Below, piece after piece: positions 9,096 to 17,577 of a stretch of DNA of 64,000 bases. The notes under the pieces were generated by a model. It was not told where the DNA came from. It saw only the letters and a program-made list of their open reading frames with translations, and made no database searches. The stretch is taken from NCBI GenBank assembly GCA_002702705.1, contig PABH01000008.1, forward strand, positions 62,001 through 126,000, given 5' to 3'. The number at the start of each line of letters is the position of its first letter. The stretch's first letter is position 1. Position numbers and translations under genes: made by a program. Source of the DNA: Anaerolineaceae bacterium (lineage in GTDB: Bacteria > Chloroflexota > Anaerolineae > Anaerolineales > Anaerolineaceae).

Positions 9096-10187
9096 TTACT
9101 GAATTAAACGATGCGTCGGTGTAGGAAAACCTGGATGGAATGCTTCTTCATCAACGATTTTGACCAAAAGAGCGTGTTCCTTTTGATTTTGGTTAAATAC
9201 AGATTGCATCAGTTGGCTAATCTCTAACTGTGAACATTCCAACCTGGCATTTATTAACAGCGTGACAGGTGATTTCCATTCATCATTGGGTCTAAATTGG
9301 AATTCTTCCATCTCATAAAGACTAGTCATACTGATTTTTTGGTGTTTGTGCGAATCACGAATTAATAATTTCAAATGGCCTACCGGAATATTTTTTGATT
9401 TAATTGCTTTTTGTAAACCGGATAAAAATGAGCTGATCCAATCTGCCACCTGTTTAGAATCTGCATTAATTTCATATACACCATCGTACCAGGCCAATAC
9501 TTGCTCCCCCGCCCCATAGACTTGATAATTAATACTTAATGGTTTTTTATCCAGAGGATAATGTTCTTCTTCTGCCATAAGGTTCAACCATGAAGAAACA
9601 CCTTCCGGCGTTAACGAAGTCTGTTTAAGGATAATTTTATCCGGATATCGTTCTTTTGCTTTTTTTAATAATTCTTCCCCCTGTTTTACATCCATTAAAT
9701 CGATCTTGTTAAGAATTAAAATACTCGCTTCTTCAATTTGTTTTTCAAACACATAAATAACACCATCCTGAAATGGCAAATCCAAACCATCTAAATAAGC
9801 TCTTAATAAACGGGCGTCCGTAAAAACTGAAAGACTAATGTCTTCCGGACTTTTGTCTTTAAACTGCAAAAGTGGCTGTAACACGGTTGCAACCACATCA
9901 GCGCAAGACCCCACCGATTCAGCAAAAACAACATCCGGTTGAATTTGGTCGACCAATTTATCCAGCGATTCGTCAAAATCCGTATAATTGCAGCAAAAAC
10001 AACCCCCATTTACCTCAACTGTTGGGATATCTTCTAATCGCATAAAATTGGTATCCACCAAATATTTTCCTTGATCATTTGTGATTACCCCCACTGTTAA
10101 CCCCTGTCTTATTAATAACTTTGCTGCGGAAATTATCGCGGTTGTTTTACCACTGCCTAAAAAACCACCTACCATATGAATTTTCAT
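9096..10187 (-). CDS. CobW/COG0523-type GTPase, putative metallochaperone for the corrinoid module
   Basis: The protein has 363 residues. It has a Walker A GGFLGSGKTT at 7-16, the metal-binding CxCC-type motif (Cys63, Cys65, Cys66) in GGCFCCNYTD and the guanine-specificity motif NKID at 160-163. These mark the G3E family (CobW, HypB, UreG). Members deliver or insert metals, and homologues next to corrinoid methyltransferase genes are thought to serve cobalt/corrinoid handling. The C-terminal part carries the CobW C-domain. A TGAGGA ribosome site precedes the ATG, and a promoter with a LacI-type operator lies 40-65 bases upstream, so it is probably co-regulated with the methyltransferase genes. 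Confidence 0.82.
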   Translation of the reverse strand: MKIHMVGGFLGSGKTTAIISAAKLLIRQGLTVGVITNDQGKYLVDTNFMRLEDIPTVEVNGGCFCCNYTDFDESLDKLVDQIQPDVVFAESVGSCADVVATVLQPLLQFKDKSPEDISLSVFTDARLLRAYLDGLDLPFQDGVIYVFEKQIEEASILILNKIDLMDVKQGEELLKKAKERYPDKIILKQTSLTPEGVSSWLNLMAEEEHYPLDKKPLSINYQVYGAGEQVLAWYDGVYEINADSKQVADWISSFLSGLQKAIKSKNIPVGHLKLLIRDSHKHQKISMTSLYEMEEFQFRPNDEWKSPVTLLINARLECSQLEISQLMQSVFNQNQKEHALLVKIVDEEAFHPGFPTPTHRLIQ

Positions 10188-10223
10188 TTTAAATCCTCAC
10201 AAATAGAATTGTTTAACACTTTA

Positions 10224-10252
10224 GTTATATACAATATTGACAACGTTGTCAA
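10224..10252 (-). promoter_or_regulatory. Promoter of the CobW-type gene
   Basis: Read on the minus strand, a perfect -35 box TTGACA (10247-10252) is followed by a 17-base spacer and the -10 box TATAAC (10224-10229). The start codon is 37 bases further on. The -35 box and most of the spacer are covered by the palindromic operator, so a bound repressor would exclude RNA polymerase. Confidence 0.75.
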
Positions 10253-10255
10253 TAT
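10234..10255. promoter_or_regulatory. LacI-type operator, site 1 (perfect 22-base palindrome)
   Basis: This is a perfect 22-base palindrome with the core GACAACGTTGTC and a central CpG, as LacI-family operators typically have. It sits 47 bases upstream of the CobW-type gene and overlaps its -35 box. The same core recurs at 12367, 16040 and, with one change, 56321. The LacI-family gene lies 150 bases to the right, which makes it the natural candidate for the binding protein. Confidence 0.82.
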
Positions 10256-10400
10256 GAAGGGGCAGATAGTCCAGGACGATTTAAAAACTAGCAATAAAAA
10301 AGATTTTGGGGAACAAAAAGTTATCAGTTAAACAGATACCCCATTCAAATCAATCGAGCAAGTTTATTTTCCCTTGAACATCCTCTACCGCAATTGAGAA

Positions 10401-11408
10401 TTACTCTTTTCTAGCCGTGGACCCCCGCTCAATAATGGTGGTGGGAAAGATCATTTGCTTCACATCCAAAGGACGATCTTCAACCAATTTTATTAACATC
10501 TCAACCGATTGTTCAACAATCTGCTCAACCGGGTACTTGACAGCGGTAATACCTGGCCATATTTGATGGCTAAAACCCATATCACCAAAAGAGACCAAAG
10601 AAACCTGATGAGGCACTTTAATTCCCAATTCATTCAATGCAAACAACGCTCCCGCTGCAGCCTCATCACTTAATGCAAAAATGGCGCTGGGTGGTTGTTT
10701 TAAACCCATTAATATTTTTGTCGCATTGTATCCACCGGGGAAATTGTTTTCTGAATCAATTGCCAATTGTTCATTAAAAGCCAGGTCATTTCGTTCCAGT
10801 GCAGCTCGAAAGCCGTACAATCGATCCAGGCTGGTGCGGTGGTTCCGCAGCCCCATTAATAACCCAATTCGATAATGCCCCAATCCAATCAGTCGTTCTG
10901 TCATTTGATATGCACCAGTATAATCTTCAGCAGAAACATAAGGTGTACCACCGGTGGGATTAATCGGAGCAATATGTACATGGGGTAGTTTGCTCTGTTG
11001 AATCATATTAATTAAATAAGGATCACTATCACAAGGCGGTGTTGTTACCAATCCATCAATTCGGCGTTCATTAATTAAGGAAGCGATTTTGCTTTGAGAA
11101 CGTGAAAAGGCAGGGTAATAGGTCTGGATTAAAATATCATAATTGCCCTCATATCCAAGATCAAGCACTTTTGAAATAAGGGAAGATTGAAAAACTCCGG
11201 AAGCATGCAGCAAAATACAGATCATATACGATCGGTTCTGAACCAACCGGCGCGCTGAAATATTGGGAACATAACCCAACTCATCAATGACAGCAAGGAC
11301 TCGGTCTCGTAAATCAGGTGTTACATGTGCTTCCTGGTTAACAACCCTTGATACTGTTTTTATCGAACATCCCGCTTTTTTTGCTACATCCCGTATCGTT
11401 ACAGACAA
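10401..11408 (-). CDS. LacI-family transcriptional regulator of the corrinoid/URO-D regulon
   Basis: The protein has 335 residues. The N-terminal LacI helix-turn-helix (TIRDVAKKAGCSIKTVSRVV, about 3-22) and hinge helix (NISARRLVQNRS, about 53-64) are followed by a periplasmic-binding-protein-like sensor domain. It is full length for the family. The start is TTG at 11408 with AGGTGA just upstream; no nearby ATG fits. Four matching palindromes in the window lie at promoters of corrinoid and URO-D genes, so it probably represses methyl-transfer genes until a substrate or product binds. The ligand is unknown. A 9-base inverted repeat lies in its own upstream region, but the four-site palindrome does not. 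Confidence 0.87.
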   Translation of the reverse strand: MSVTIRDVAKKAGCSIKTVSRVVNQEAHVTPDLRDRVLAVIDELGYVPNISARRLVQNRSYMICILLHASGVFQSSLISKVLDLGYEGNYDILIQTYYPAFSRSQSKIASLINERRIDGLVTTPPCDSDPYLINMIQQSKLPHVHIAPINPTGGTPYVSAEDYTGAYQMTERLIGLGHYRIGLLMGLRNHRTSLDRLYGFRAALERNDLAFNEQLAIDSENNFPGGYNATKILMGLKQPPSAIFALSDEAAAGALFALNELGIKVPHQVSLVSFGDMGFSHQIWPGITAVKYPVEQIVEQSVEMLIKLVEDRPLDVKQMIFPTTIIERGSTARKE

Positions 11409-11447
11409 ATTATCACCTGGACCCTGAATTTTATTCTATTATAACAA

Positions 11448-11480
11448 ACAAAGGATGACTGAATCTCAGAAATCCTTTGT
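11448..11480. repeat. 9-base inverted repeat upstream of the LacI-family gene
   Basis: ACAAAGGAT (11448-11456) and its reverse complement (11472-11480) flank a 15-base loop, 40-72 bases upstream of the LacI-family start. On the minus strand it follows the corrinoid-protein gene and is followed by TTTGTTATAAT, so it could be a weak terminator for that gene, an operator, or chance. I cannot decide. Confidence 0.35.
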
Positions 11481-11630
11481 CAATTTTTTCCACAAACCAT
11501 TTTTTAGATGAGTGAAATGGAAAATTTGGATAAATCCAAGATCCTTAAAACCAATATCATCTACCACTATTAAGGGTTTGTTTGAAAACAATAATATTAA
11601 ATTTTTATGATAAAAGGGAAATTTTGTTGA

Positions 11631-12269
11631 TTATTTTTGCAATAAGGCTTTTGCTTTAGCAACAGCCCGGCTGGCATCCTCAGCGAAACCATCAGCACCA
11701 ATTTGATCTGCATAAGCTTGTGTAATTGGAGCACCACCAATCATAACTTTCACCTGGTCACGAATGCCTGCTTCAACCAGCGCATCGATTGTGTTTTTCA
11801 TATTGGGCATTGTGGTAGTTAATAAAGCGGACATAGCAATGATTTGAGCTCCGCTTTCTTTTATAGCTTCTACATATTTTTCGGGACTGACATCGGTTCC
11901 CAAATCAACCACTTCAAAGGCAGCACCTTCCAACATCATAGCAACCAGGTTTTTACCAATATCGTGTAAATCACCTTTGACCGTTCCGATAACGACCTTA
12001 CCAGGAGATTGAACATCATCTTCAGAAAGGTAGGGTTTTAAGACTTCCAAACCTTTCTGCATTGCGCGGGCTGCAATCAGCATTTCGGGAACAAAATACT
12101 CGCCATCTTCAAACAATTGCCCCACTTCTCCCATAGCAGCGATCATACCCTCGTTCAAAATCACTGCCGGTTGGATGTTAGCAGCCAATGCGGCTTCAAC
12201 ATTTTCCAATACCTGTTTGGTATTACCATCCAAAATACCTTCATAAATTTTTTCTAATTCAGGACCCAT
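11631..12269 (-). CDS. Corrinoid protein (MtbC/MttC/MtmC-type methyl carrier)
   Basis: The protein has 212 residues, the usual size of free-standing methanogen/acetogen-type corrinoid proteins. The helical B12-binding-2 cap (about 1-85) includes GQLFEDGEYFVPEMLIAARAM. It is followed by the B12-binding Rossmann domain (about 88-212) with the base-off motif DLHDIG at 100-105, His102 being the lower cobalt ligand. The family carries methyl groups as methyl-Co(III) between a substrate methyltransferase and an acceptor methyltransferase. It is transcribed away from the RamA-like activator, and an operator lies between the two. GGAGG precedes the ATG. The URO-D proteins and the homocysteine methyltransferase here are its likely partners. 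Confidence 0.92.
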   Translation of the reverse strand: MGPELEKIYEGILDGNTKQVLENVEAALAANIQPAVILNEGMIAAMGEVGQLFEDGEYFVPEMLIAARAMQKGLEVLKPYLSEDDVQSPGKVVIGTVKGDLHDIGKNLVAMMLEGAAFEVVDLGTDVSPEKYVEAIKESGAQIIAMSALLTTTMPNMKNTIDALVEAGIRDQVKVMIGGAPITQAYADQIGADGFAEDASRAVAKAKALLQK

Positions 12270-12366
12270 TAAATACCTCCAATATATTTTAGAAACAAGC
12301 TTGGCCAGTTATAAAAAATAGATAAAAGAATTATAATGCAAAAATAATAAAATCGTGTAAAATTAT

Positions 12367-12378
12367 GACAACGTTGTC
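12367..12378. promoter_or_regulatory. LacI-type operator, site 2, between divergent corrinoid genes
   Basis: The 12-base core GACAACGTTGTC is intact, flanked by T on one side and TA on the other. It lies 14 bases before the ATG of the RamA-like gene and about 100 bases upstream of the divergent corrinoid-protein gene. It would block transcription start or elongation towards the activator gene and could also affect the divergent promoter. Confidence 0.78.
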
Positions 12379-12392
12379 TAAAGAGAAAACAA

Positions 12393-14246
12393 ATGTCACA
12401 TTCCGACCCCAAAAAATTATTTATTGTTGATCTTGAACCGCTAGGTAAACGAGTTCAAATCCAATCAGATCAAACCATTGTTGATGCTGCATTACTTGCT
12501 GGCCTGGATTTGATTACCTCTTGTGATGGACTTGGCATTTGTGCTTCTTGCAAAATTCACCTCATGCAAGGCCAACTTTCTTCACCAACAATCGAGGAAA
12601 AAAACAAATTATCCGACTTGGATTTAAACGAAGGAATCCGTTTGGCTTGCCAGGTTTCACCGCACAGCGATGTGCGGATTTATGTTCCCCCTGGTTCCTT
12701 AACACAAGGTCAAAAATTGCAGGTTGAAGGAAGACAGCAAACCGTTTATTTGTCCTCATCGATATCGGCATTGGATCTATCCCTTACCCCCCCTTCCCAA
12801 ACCGACTTAAGTGATGATTTTGAACGGTTGCGCCAGAATTGTCTGGAAAATCACCAAATCAACCTAAGTGCTTCACTGCCTGTTTTGCAAAACCTTCCTG
12901 AGATTCTGCGAAACAACCAATGGCAGGTACGTTTAGTTTTAAACCGTAATGAATTGGTATCAGTACTGCCCTCGAAAACAGATTATTATGGGTTGGCACT
13001 TGATATCGGGTCAACAAAAATTGCAGCATATTGGGTCAATCTAACATCAGGAGCCATCATTAAGCAAACTGGTTTTATGAATCCACAAATCTCCTTTGGA
13101 GAAGATGTGGTTAATCGAATCACGTATGCCAATCAGGGTGAAAAACAACTTCAAAAACTTCACGAAGTATTAATTAACACTATCACTCAGCACATCAGTG
13201 AAACCTGTGCTGAGTTTGATCTTCAACCCCAGCAAATTGTGGATATGGTCGTGGTTGGCAACACCATTATCCATCATCTATTCTGTGGTTTGCCAGTCCG
13301 CTCAATGGGAGAAGCACCTTATGTGCCGGTGGTGAAACAGGCTCTCGACTTTCCTGCAGTCCAGCTTAACTTAAAAATTGCGAATGGTGCAAAAGTCTAT
13401 TTACCTCCAAATATCGCCGGATACGTGGGTGCAGACCACACCGCTGCCATCTCGGCAGTTCGCTTAAATGAACAAAAACAAACGGTTTGTTTAATCGACA
13501 TCGGCACCAATACGGAAATCAGCCTGATTCATAATCAAACCATCCAGGCTTGTTCTTGTGCTTCCGGACCAGCATTTGAAGGTGCACACATTCGAGATGG
13601 AATGCGGGCTGCTCCTGGCGCTATTGAACAAGTTTATATCAATCAAGATCAAATTTCCTATACCACAATCAATCAAAAACCCGCTGTTGGTATTTGTGGT
13701 TCTGGTATTCTTTCGGCTGCCGCAGAAATGCGAAAAAATTCAATCCTGGACCGGCGCGGCGTGTTTCAAAAAAGCCATCCTCTTGTCCAACATAATGGAA
13801 AAGAAACATTTTTACCTCTCGCAGCCCCACAACAAAAAAATCAAAATCACACTATCCTAATTAATCGCTCTGATATTCATGAAGTCCAGTTAGCAAAAGG
13901 TGCCATTCGCAGTGGGATTGAAATTTTATGCAAAAAAGCAGATATCGAACCGCAAAATGTGGATGTATGGCTCATTGCCGGGGCATTTGGCACCCATTTG
14001 GATATCCAAAGTGCAATTGATATTGGCATGTTCCCAGATACCCCCCTCGTTCGTTACCAACAAATTGGCAATGCTGCAGGGGTTGGCGCAAAAGAATTAC
14101 TGATTAATGCAGAACGACGCCAACAATTGGAAGAAGTGGTTAAGGATATAAACTATATTGAACTAACTGCGGAACCAACGTTTAGCGATACTTATGTTCA
14201 GGCATTATCCCTGGAGAAAAATGAAAAACTCGATTTTGAAGATTAA
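12393..14246 (+). CDS. RamA-like corrinoid reductive-activation protein (2Fe-2S, DUF4445)
   Basis: The protein has 617 residues. It starts with a plant-type [2Fe-2S] ferredoxin domain with Cys44, Cys50, Cys53 and Cys86 (TSCDGLGICASCKIHL ... RLACQ). A linker follows, then the DUF4445/ASKHA ATPase-like region with LALDIGSTKIAAYWV (about 203-217), VCLIDIGTNTEISL and CGSGILSA. Such proteins reduce inactive Co(II) corrinoids to Co(I) in an ATP-dependent way and keep methyltransferase corrinoid proteins active. The gene starts 14 bases after an operator and overlaps the next gene by 26 bases. Confidence 0.9.
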   Translation: MSHSDPKKLFIVDLEPLGKRVQIQSDQTIVDAALLAGLDLITSCDGLGICASCKIHLMQGQLSSPTIEEKNKLSDLDLNEGIRLACQVSPHSDVRIYVPPGSLTQGQKLQVEGRQQTVYLSSSISALDLSLTPPSQTDLSDDFERLRQNCLENHQINLSASLPVLQNLPEILRNNQWQVRLVLNRNELVSVLPSKTDYYGLALDIGSTKIAAYWVNLTSGAIIKQTGFMNPQISFGEDVVNRITYANQGEKQLQKLHEVLINTITQHISETCAEFDLQPQQIVDMVVVGNTIIHHLFCGLPVRSMGEAPYVPVVKQALDFPAVQLNLKIANGAKVYLPPNIAGYVGADHTAAISAVRLNEQKQTVCLIDIGTNTEISLIHNQTIQACSCASGPAFEGAHIRDGMRAAPGAIEQVYINQDQISYTTINQKPAVGICGSGILSAAAEMRKNSILDRRGVFQKSHPLVQHNGKETFLPLAAPQQKNQNHTILINRSDIHEVQLAKGAIRSGIEILCKKADIEPQNVDVWLIAGAFGTHLDIQSAIDIGMFPDTPLVRYQQIGNAAGVGAKELLINAERRQQLEEVVKDINYIELTAEPTFSDTYVQALSLEKNEKLDFED

Positions 14247-14967
14247 ATGTATCAGTTGTGAAGCCTTAGCGCGACCCGTTTATTATTACAGCGCTATCAC
14301 ACCACACCAAGTGGATTTGGAAATCCAACGTATCGGACTCCATGACCGGCCCACCAGCCTGCGAGAACAACTCCAACAGCAGATAAATGAAACCCCATCA
14401 AACACTTATGATGCCATTGTTTTGGTTTATGGTTTATGCGGGAGGGCTATCGATGGCCTCACCAGTCTAGACACACAACTTGTAGTACCTAGAGCACATG
14501 ACTGCATCACCTTGCTTTTAGGCAGTCGAGAAGCATATCAGCAGCAACAAAACGAATATCCAGGCACGTATTGGTATTCTCAAGATTATTTAGAACGCAG
14601 TGGTCGTTATGGGGAAAGTATGGCACTCGGCAGTGGTATGCCGGGTGATTTACAAACCGTTTATCAAGAATATATCGATAAATATGGACTTGAGAACGCA
14701 GATTACCTGATGCAAACAATGGGAAGTTGGCAGGCGCATTACACTCGCGCTGTATTGGTTGAAAACGATCTGGGTGTGAAACAGAATATCGCTGAACAGG
14801 CTCACATTGAAGCAGAAAAACGCGGCTGGAAGTTAGAAAAACTGGAAGGCAACTTATCCATCGTAAAAAAATTGCTTTTTGCAGAATGGGATCAGGATTT
14901 CTTAATAGTCCCCCCAAAAGCCAGCATCCACATGACTGTCGATGAAGAGATCATCACTGCAAAATAA
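14221..14967 (+). CDS. DUF1638 protein of the corrinoid module
   Basis: The protein has 248 residues from the ATG at 14221, which has GGAGA upstream; an upstream in-frame ATG at 14194 has no ribosome site. The sequence has the DUF1638 hallmarks: ISCEALARPVYY near the start, AIVLVYGLCGRAIDGL near residue 65, VVPRAHDCITLLLGSREAY near 85 and a C-terminal ILIVPP-like segment. DUF1638 proteins recur next to RamA-like and methyltransferase genes in anaerobes, but their role is not settled. The conserved Cys residues (CISCEA, GLCG, HDC) could bind a metal or thiol ligand. Overlap with the activator gene argues for translation coupling. Confidence 0.8.
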   Translation: MKNSILKIKCISCEALARPVYYYSAITPHQVDLEIQRIGLHDRPTSLREQLQQQINETPSNTYDAIVLVYGLCGRAIDGLTSLDTQLVVPRAHDCITLLLGSREAYQQQQNEYPGTYWYSQDYLERSGRYGESMALGSGMPGDLQTVYQEYIDKYGLENADYLMQTMGSWQAHYTRAVLVENDLGVKQNIAEQAHIEAEKRGWKLEKLEGNLSIVKKLLFAEWDQDFLIVPPKASIHMTVDEEIITAK

Positions 14968-14995
14968 ACGATATTAACCAGCAGGAGAATACTTA

Positions 14996-15877
14996 ATGAA
15001 TACATCTGAATTAAATAATTGGCTGCAAAATAAAAAAACTGTAATTATTGATGGCGCTACCGGGACAAACCTCCAAAAAATGGGCCTTCCGATTGGTGCC
15101 AGTCCGGAAACATGGGTCATAAATAATCCCGAGGCTGTATTAGGTTTATACACCCAATTTGTAGATGCCGGTTCGAACATCATTCTTAGCTGTACCTTTG
15201 GTGGCAACCGTATTCGATTAAGCCACGCTGGTTTAGAAACGAAATCTCAAGAGGTGAATCAAACAGCTGTCACACTTGCAAAACAAGCGACCCATGGGAA
15301 GGATGTGTTGGTTGCCGGTTCAATTGGACCAACGGGTGAAATGATGGAGCCTTTTGGTACCCTCACCGAGGAAGCGGCTTTTGATATATATAAACAACAG
15401 GCCCAATACTTAATTGATGCTGGTGTTGATTTGCTGGTGGTCGAAACCCAATATGATTTAAACGAAGCCTTAGCTGCCATTCGGGCAGTGCGGTCCATAA
15501 GTGATATCGCGCTGATTTGTTCGTTTAGTTATGACCGCGGTACCCGTACCATGATGGGTCTTAAACCAAATCAAGTCGTGGAAGCCTTAAAAGAAACGGA
15601 TGTTTTTGCAATCGGGGTTAACTGCGGCAAAAGCCTGGAAACCAATCTTCAAGTTCTAGAAACTTTAAGTTCAATAACCGATAAACCATTATGGTTTAAA
15701 CCAAATGCCGGCGCTCCGGAAACGGATGAAACGGGTGGCGTCCATTACCATATCGCTCCGGAAGATATGGGTTCACAGGCAAAAGAATGGGTAACCATGG
15801 GGGCACGGTTTGTGGGTGGCTGCTGTGGTACCAGTCCACAACACTTGGCCGCGATTAAACAAGGCATAAAAGGGTAA
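14996..15877 (+). CDS. Homocysteine S-methyltransferase domain protein (MetH N-module type)
   Basis: The protein has 293 residues and forms a zinc-dependent homocysteine-binding (beta/alpha)8 barrel. It opens with IIDGATGTNLQKMG, and carries the three zinc cysteines at Cys210 (GVNCGKS) and Cys276/Cys277 (GGCCGTSP). It is only the homocysteine-binding module; the folate, B12 and activation modules of MetH are absent. With the free corrinoid protein and the activator next door it could form a split methionine synthase, or demethylate an S-methyl compound. AGGAGA precedes the ATG, 28 bases after the DUF1638 stop, so it belongs to the same transcript. Confidence 0.87.
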   Translation: MNTSELNNWLQNKKTVIIDGATGTNLQKMGLPIGASPETWVINNPEAVLGLYTQFVDAGSNIILSCTFGGNRIRLSHAGLETKSQEVNQTAVTLAKQATHGKDVLVAGSIGPTGEMMEPFGTLTEEAAFDIYKQQAQYLIDAGVDLLVVETQYDLNEALAAIRAVRSISDIALICSFSYDRGTRTMMGLKPNQVVEALKETDVFAIGVNCGKSLETNLQVLETLSSITDKPLWFKPNAGAPETDETGGVHYHIAPEDMGSQAKEWVTMGARFVGGCCGTSPQHLAAIKQGIKG

Positions 15878-15938
15878 ACCGCAGGTTTTTCACTTTCCGA
15901 GGCCCCGGTTCCCCTTAACCTTTGATTCTTATCTAGCT

Positions 15939-15974
15939 AACCTTCTGAAACAACAAAAGGTTTTATCTTTTTTT
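15939..15974 (+). terminator. Weak hairpin with T-run after the homocysteine methyltransferase gene
   Basis: AACCTT (15939-15944) pairs with AAGGTT (15957-15962) around a 12-base loop, followed by TTATC and a run of eight T (15967-15974). The stem is short. Position and T-run fit the end of the activator/DUF1638/methyltransferase transcript. Confidence 0.4.
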
Positions 15975-16037
15975 TGCTTCAGATCAATCGTTAATTGTTT
16001 TCAATCTTTTCGAAATATTGCCCCACCTTTAATCTTA

Positions 16038-16066
16038 TTGACAACGTTGTCATTTGGTGATAAAGT
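16038..16066 (+). promoter_or_regulatory. Promoter of the thioredoxin-fused URO-D gene
   Basis: A perfect -35 box TTGACA (16038-16043), a 17-base spacer and a -10-like TAAAGT (16061-16066) lie 42 bases before the start codon at 16108. The operator core covers the -35 box, the same arrangement as at the CobW-type gene. Confidence 0.65.
16040..16051. promoter_or_regulatory. LacI-type operator, site 3
   Basis: GACAACGTTGTC, identical in core to sites 1 and 2 and flanked by TT and AT. It overlaps the -35 box of the promoter for the URO-D/thioredoxin gene, so repression is the expected mode. Confidence 0.8.
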
Positions 16067-16107
16067 ATATTTGTCACAACAAAATTTCCCTGAAAAGTGA
16101 GTTAAAT

Positions 16108-17496
16108 ATGCAGCAAAACACCTCTTTTTTACGAAACGGAAAAAAGTTAATTTTTGATGTCTTAAATCATCAAGAAACAGCAGATATTCCCTGGGTTCCA
16201 TTTTCAGGCGTACATGTTGGTAAATTAAAAAACTACCACGCTGATACAGTTTTACAAGATGGTGAAAAATTATTGGAATGTTTGTTAGAAGCCAATCGTC
16301 TCTACGCACCGGATGGACAACCGGTTGTCTTTGACCTTCAGATCGAAGCAGAGATTCTTGGCTGCAATTTATTATGGGTACATGATTCTCCACCCACCGT
16401 TGTGGATCATCCGCTGCAATCAAACCCGACCATTCCGGAAATTTTACCCACCCCACAAGATCGCCGATTACCCATGATTTTAGACGTAATGCAAAAAATG
16501 AAGTCAGCTGTTGGAGAACATACAGCTTTGTACGGGTTGATCACTGGTCCATTTACCCTGGCTTCCCACCTGCGCGGAACGGATATTTTTATGGATATGG
16601 TGGATCAACCAGAATACGTGATCGATTTGTTGGATTACTGCCGTCGTTTTGTCCAAAAGATTGCCCAATATTACATCCATGCGGGAATGGATGTGATCGC
16701 TGTCGTTGACCCAATGATCTCCCAGATATCACCGCGCCATTTTAAACGTTTTATGAGCCAGCCTTTTACTGAATTGTTTAATTCAATCCGGGAACAAGGA
16801 AAGTTTTCTGCCTTTTTCGTTTGTGGTGATGCAACCAAAAATATAGAATCCATGTGCTCAACGGGGCCTGATTGTATTGCAGTTGACGAGAACATTGATA
16901 TGGTCGCCGCTCAACCCATCACCCAAAAATATAATATCACTTTACAAGGCAACATCCCCCTCACGACCCGTATGCTGCTCGGTCAGCAGGAAGACAATAT
17001 GCAGTATGTGATTCAACTACTTGATTCCTTGGATCACCAAAATCTGATCATATCACCTGGATGCGATATGCCATACGATACACCCATCGAAAATGTAATA
17101 GCAGTTGCAGAAGCGATCCGTAATCCCGAACAAACACGATTAATTTTGGAGAATTACAAAGCCAATGACATTGATCTGAGCAGTGTCATCTTACCGGATT
17201 ACAAAAACTTAAAAAAACCATTAATGGAAGTATTTACACTTGATTCTTCTGCCTGTGCCGCCTGCAGTTATATGTTAGCTGCTGCCGAACGTGCCGCAGA
17301 ATCACTTAACGGAGCGGTAGATATGGTTGAGTATAAAATCACCAAAGCGGAAAATATTGCACGATTAATGAAAATGGAGGTCAAAAACCTTCCAGCAATA
17401 TTAATCAACGGTGAATTAAAATTCAGTTCCTTAATACCTCCCCAACAGGAATTAATCGATACGCTAAAATCTTATCTCCCTTCTAATTCGGATTAG
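16108..17496 (+). CDS. URO-D family methyltransferase with fused C-terminal thioredoxin-like domain
   Basis: The protein has 462 residues. Residues about 15-350 form a uroporphyrinogen-decarboxylase-like barrel of the corrinoid methyltransferase kind (MtaA/MtbA relatives), with Cys239 (FFVCGDA) and Cys319 (SPGCDMPYDTP) at the zinc-site positions. The usual His of the H-x-C motif is replaced by Phe237. Residues about 375-460 form a thioredoxin-like domain with a C383-A-A-C386 redox motif and an AILINGE-like cis-Pro region. The ATG at 16108 is chosen because an upstream in-frame start would begin two bases after the operator. A role in methyl transfer to or from the corrinoid protein is inferred; the fused domain suggests a thiol partner. 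Confidence 0.8.
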   Translation: MQQNTSFLRNGKKLIFDVLNHQETADIPWVPFSGVHVGKLKNYHADTVLQDGEKLLECLLEANRLYAPDGQPVVFDLQIEAEILGCNLLWVHDSPPTVVDHPLQSNPTIPEILPTPQDRRLPMILDVMQKMKSAVGEHTALYGLITGPFTLASHLRGTDIFMDMVDQPEYVIDLLDYCRRFVQKIAQYYIHAGMDVIAVVDPMISQISPRHFKRFMSQPFTELFNSIREQGKFSAFFVCGDATKNIESMCSTGPDCIAVDENIDMVAAQPITQKYNITLQGNIPLTTRMLLGQQEDNMQYVIQLLDSLDHQNLIISPGCDMPYDTPIENVIAVAEAIRNPEQTRLILENYKANDIDLSSVILPDYKNLKKPLMEVFTLDSSACAACSYMLAAAERAAESLNGAVDMVEYKITKAENIARLMKMEVKNLPAILINGELKFSSLIPPQQELIDTLKSYLPSNSD

Positions 17497-17577
17497 ATTT
17501 TTATCAAAAGGCGTCATTATTCCCACGAAAGTAATGCATATACTCATTAACAAATCAAAACAAAAGAATGTCATGTA

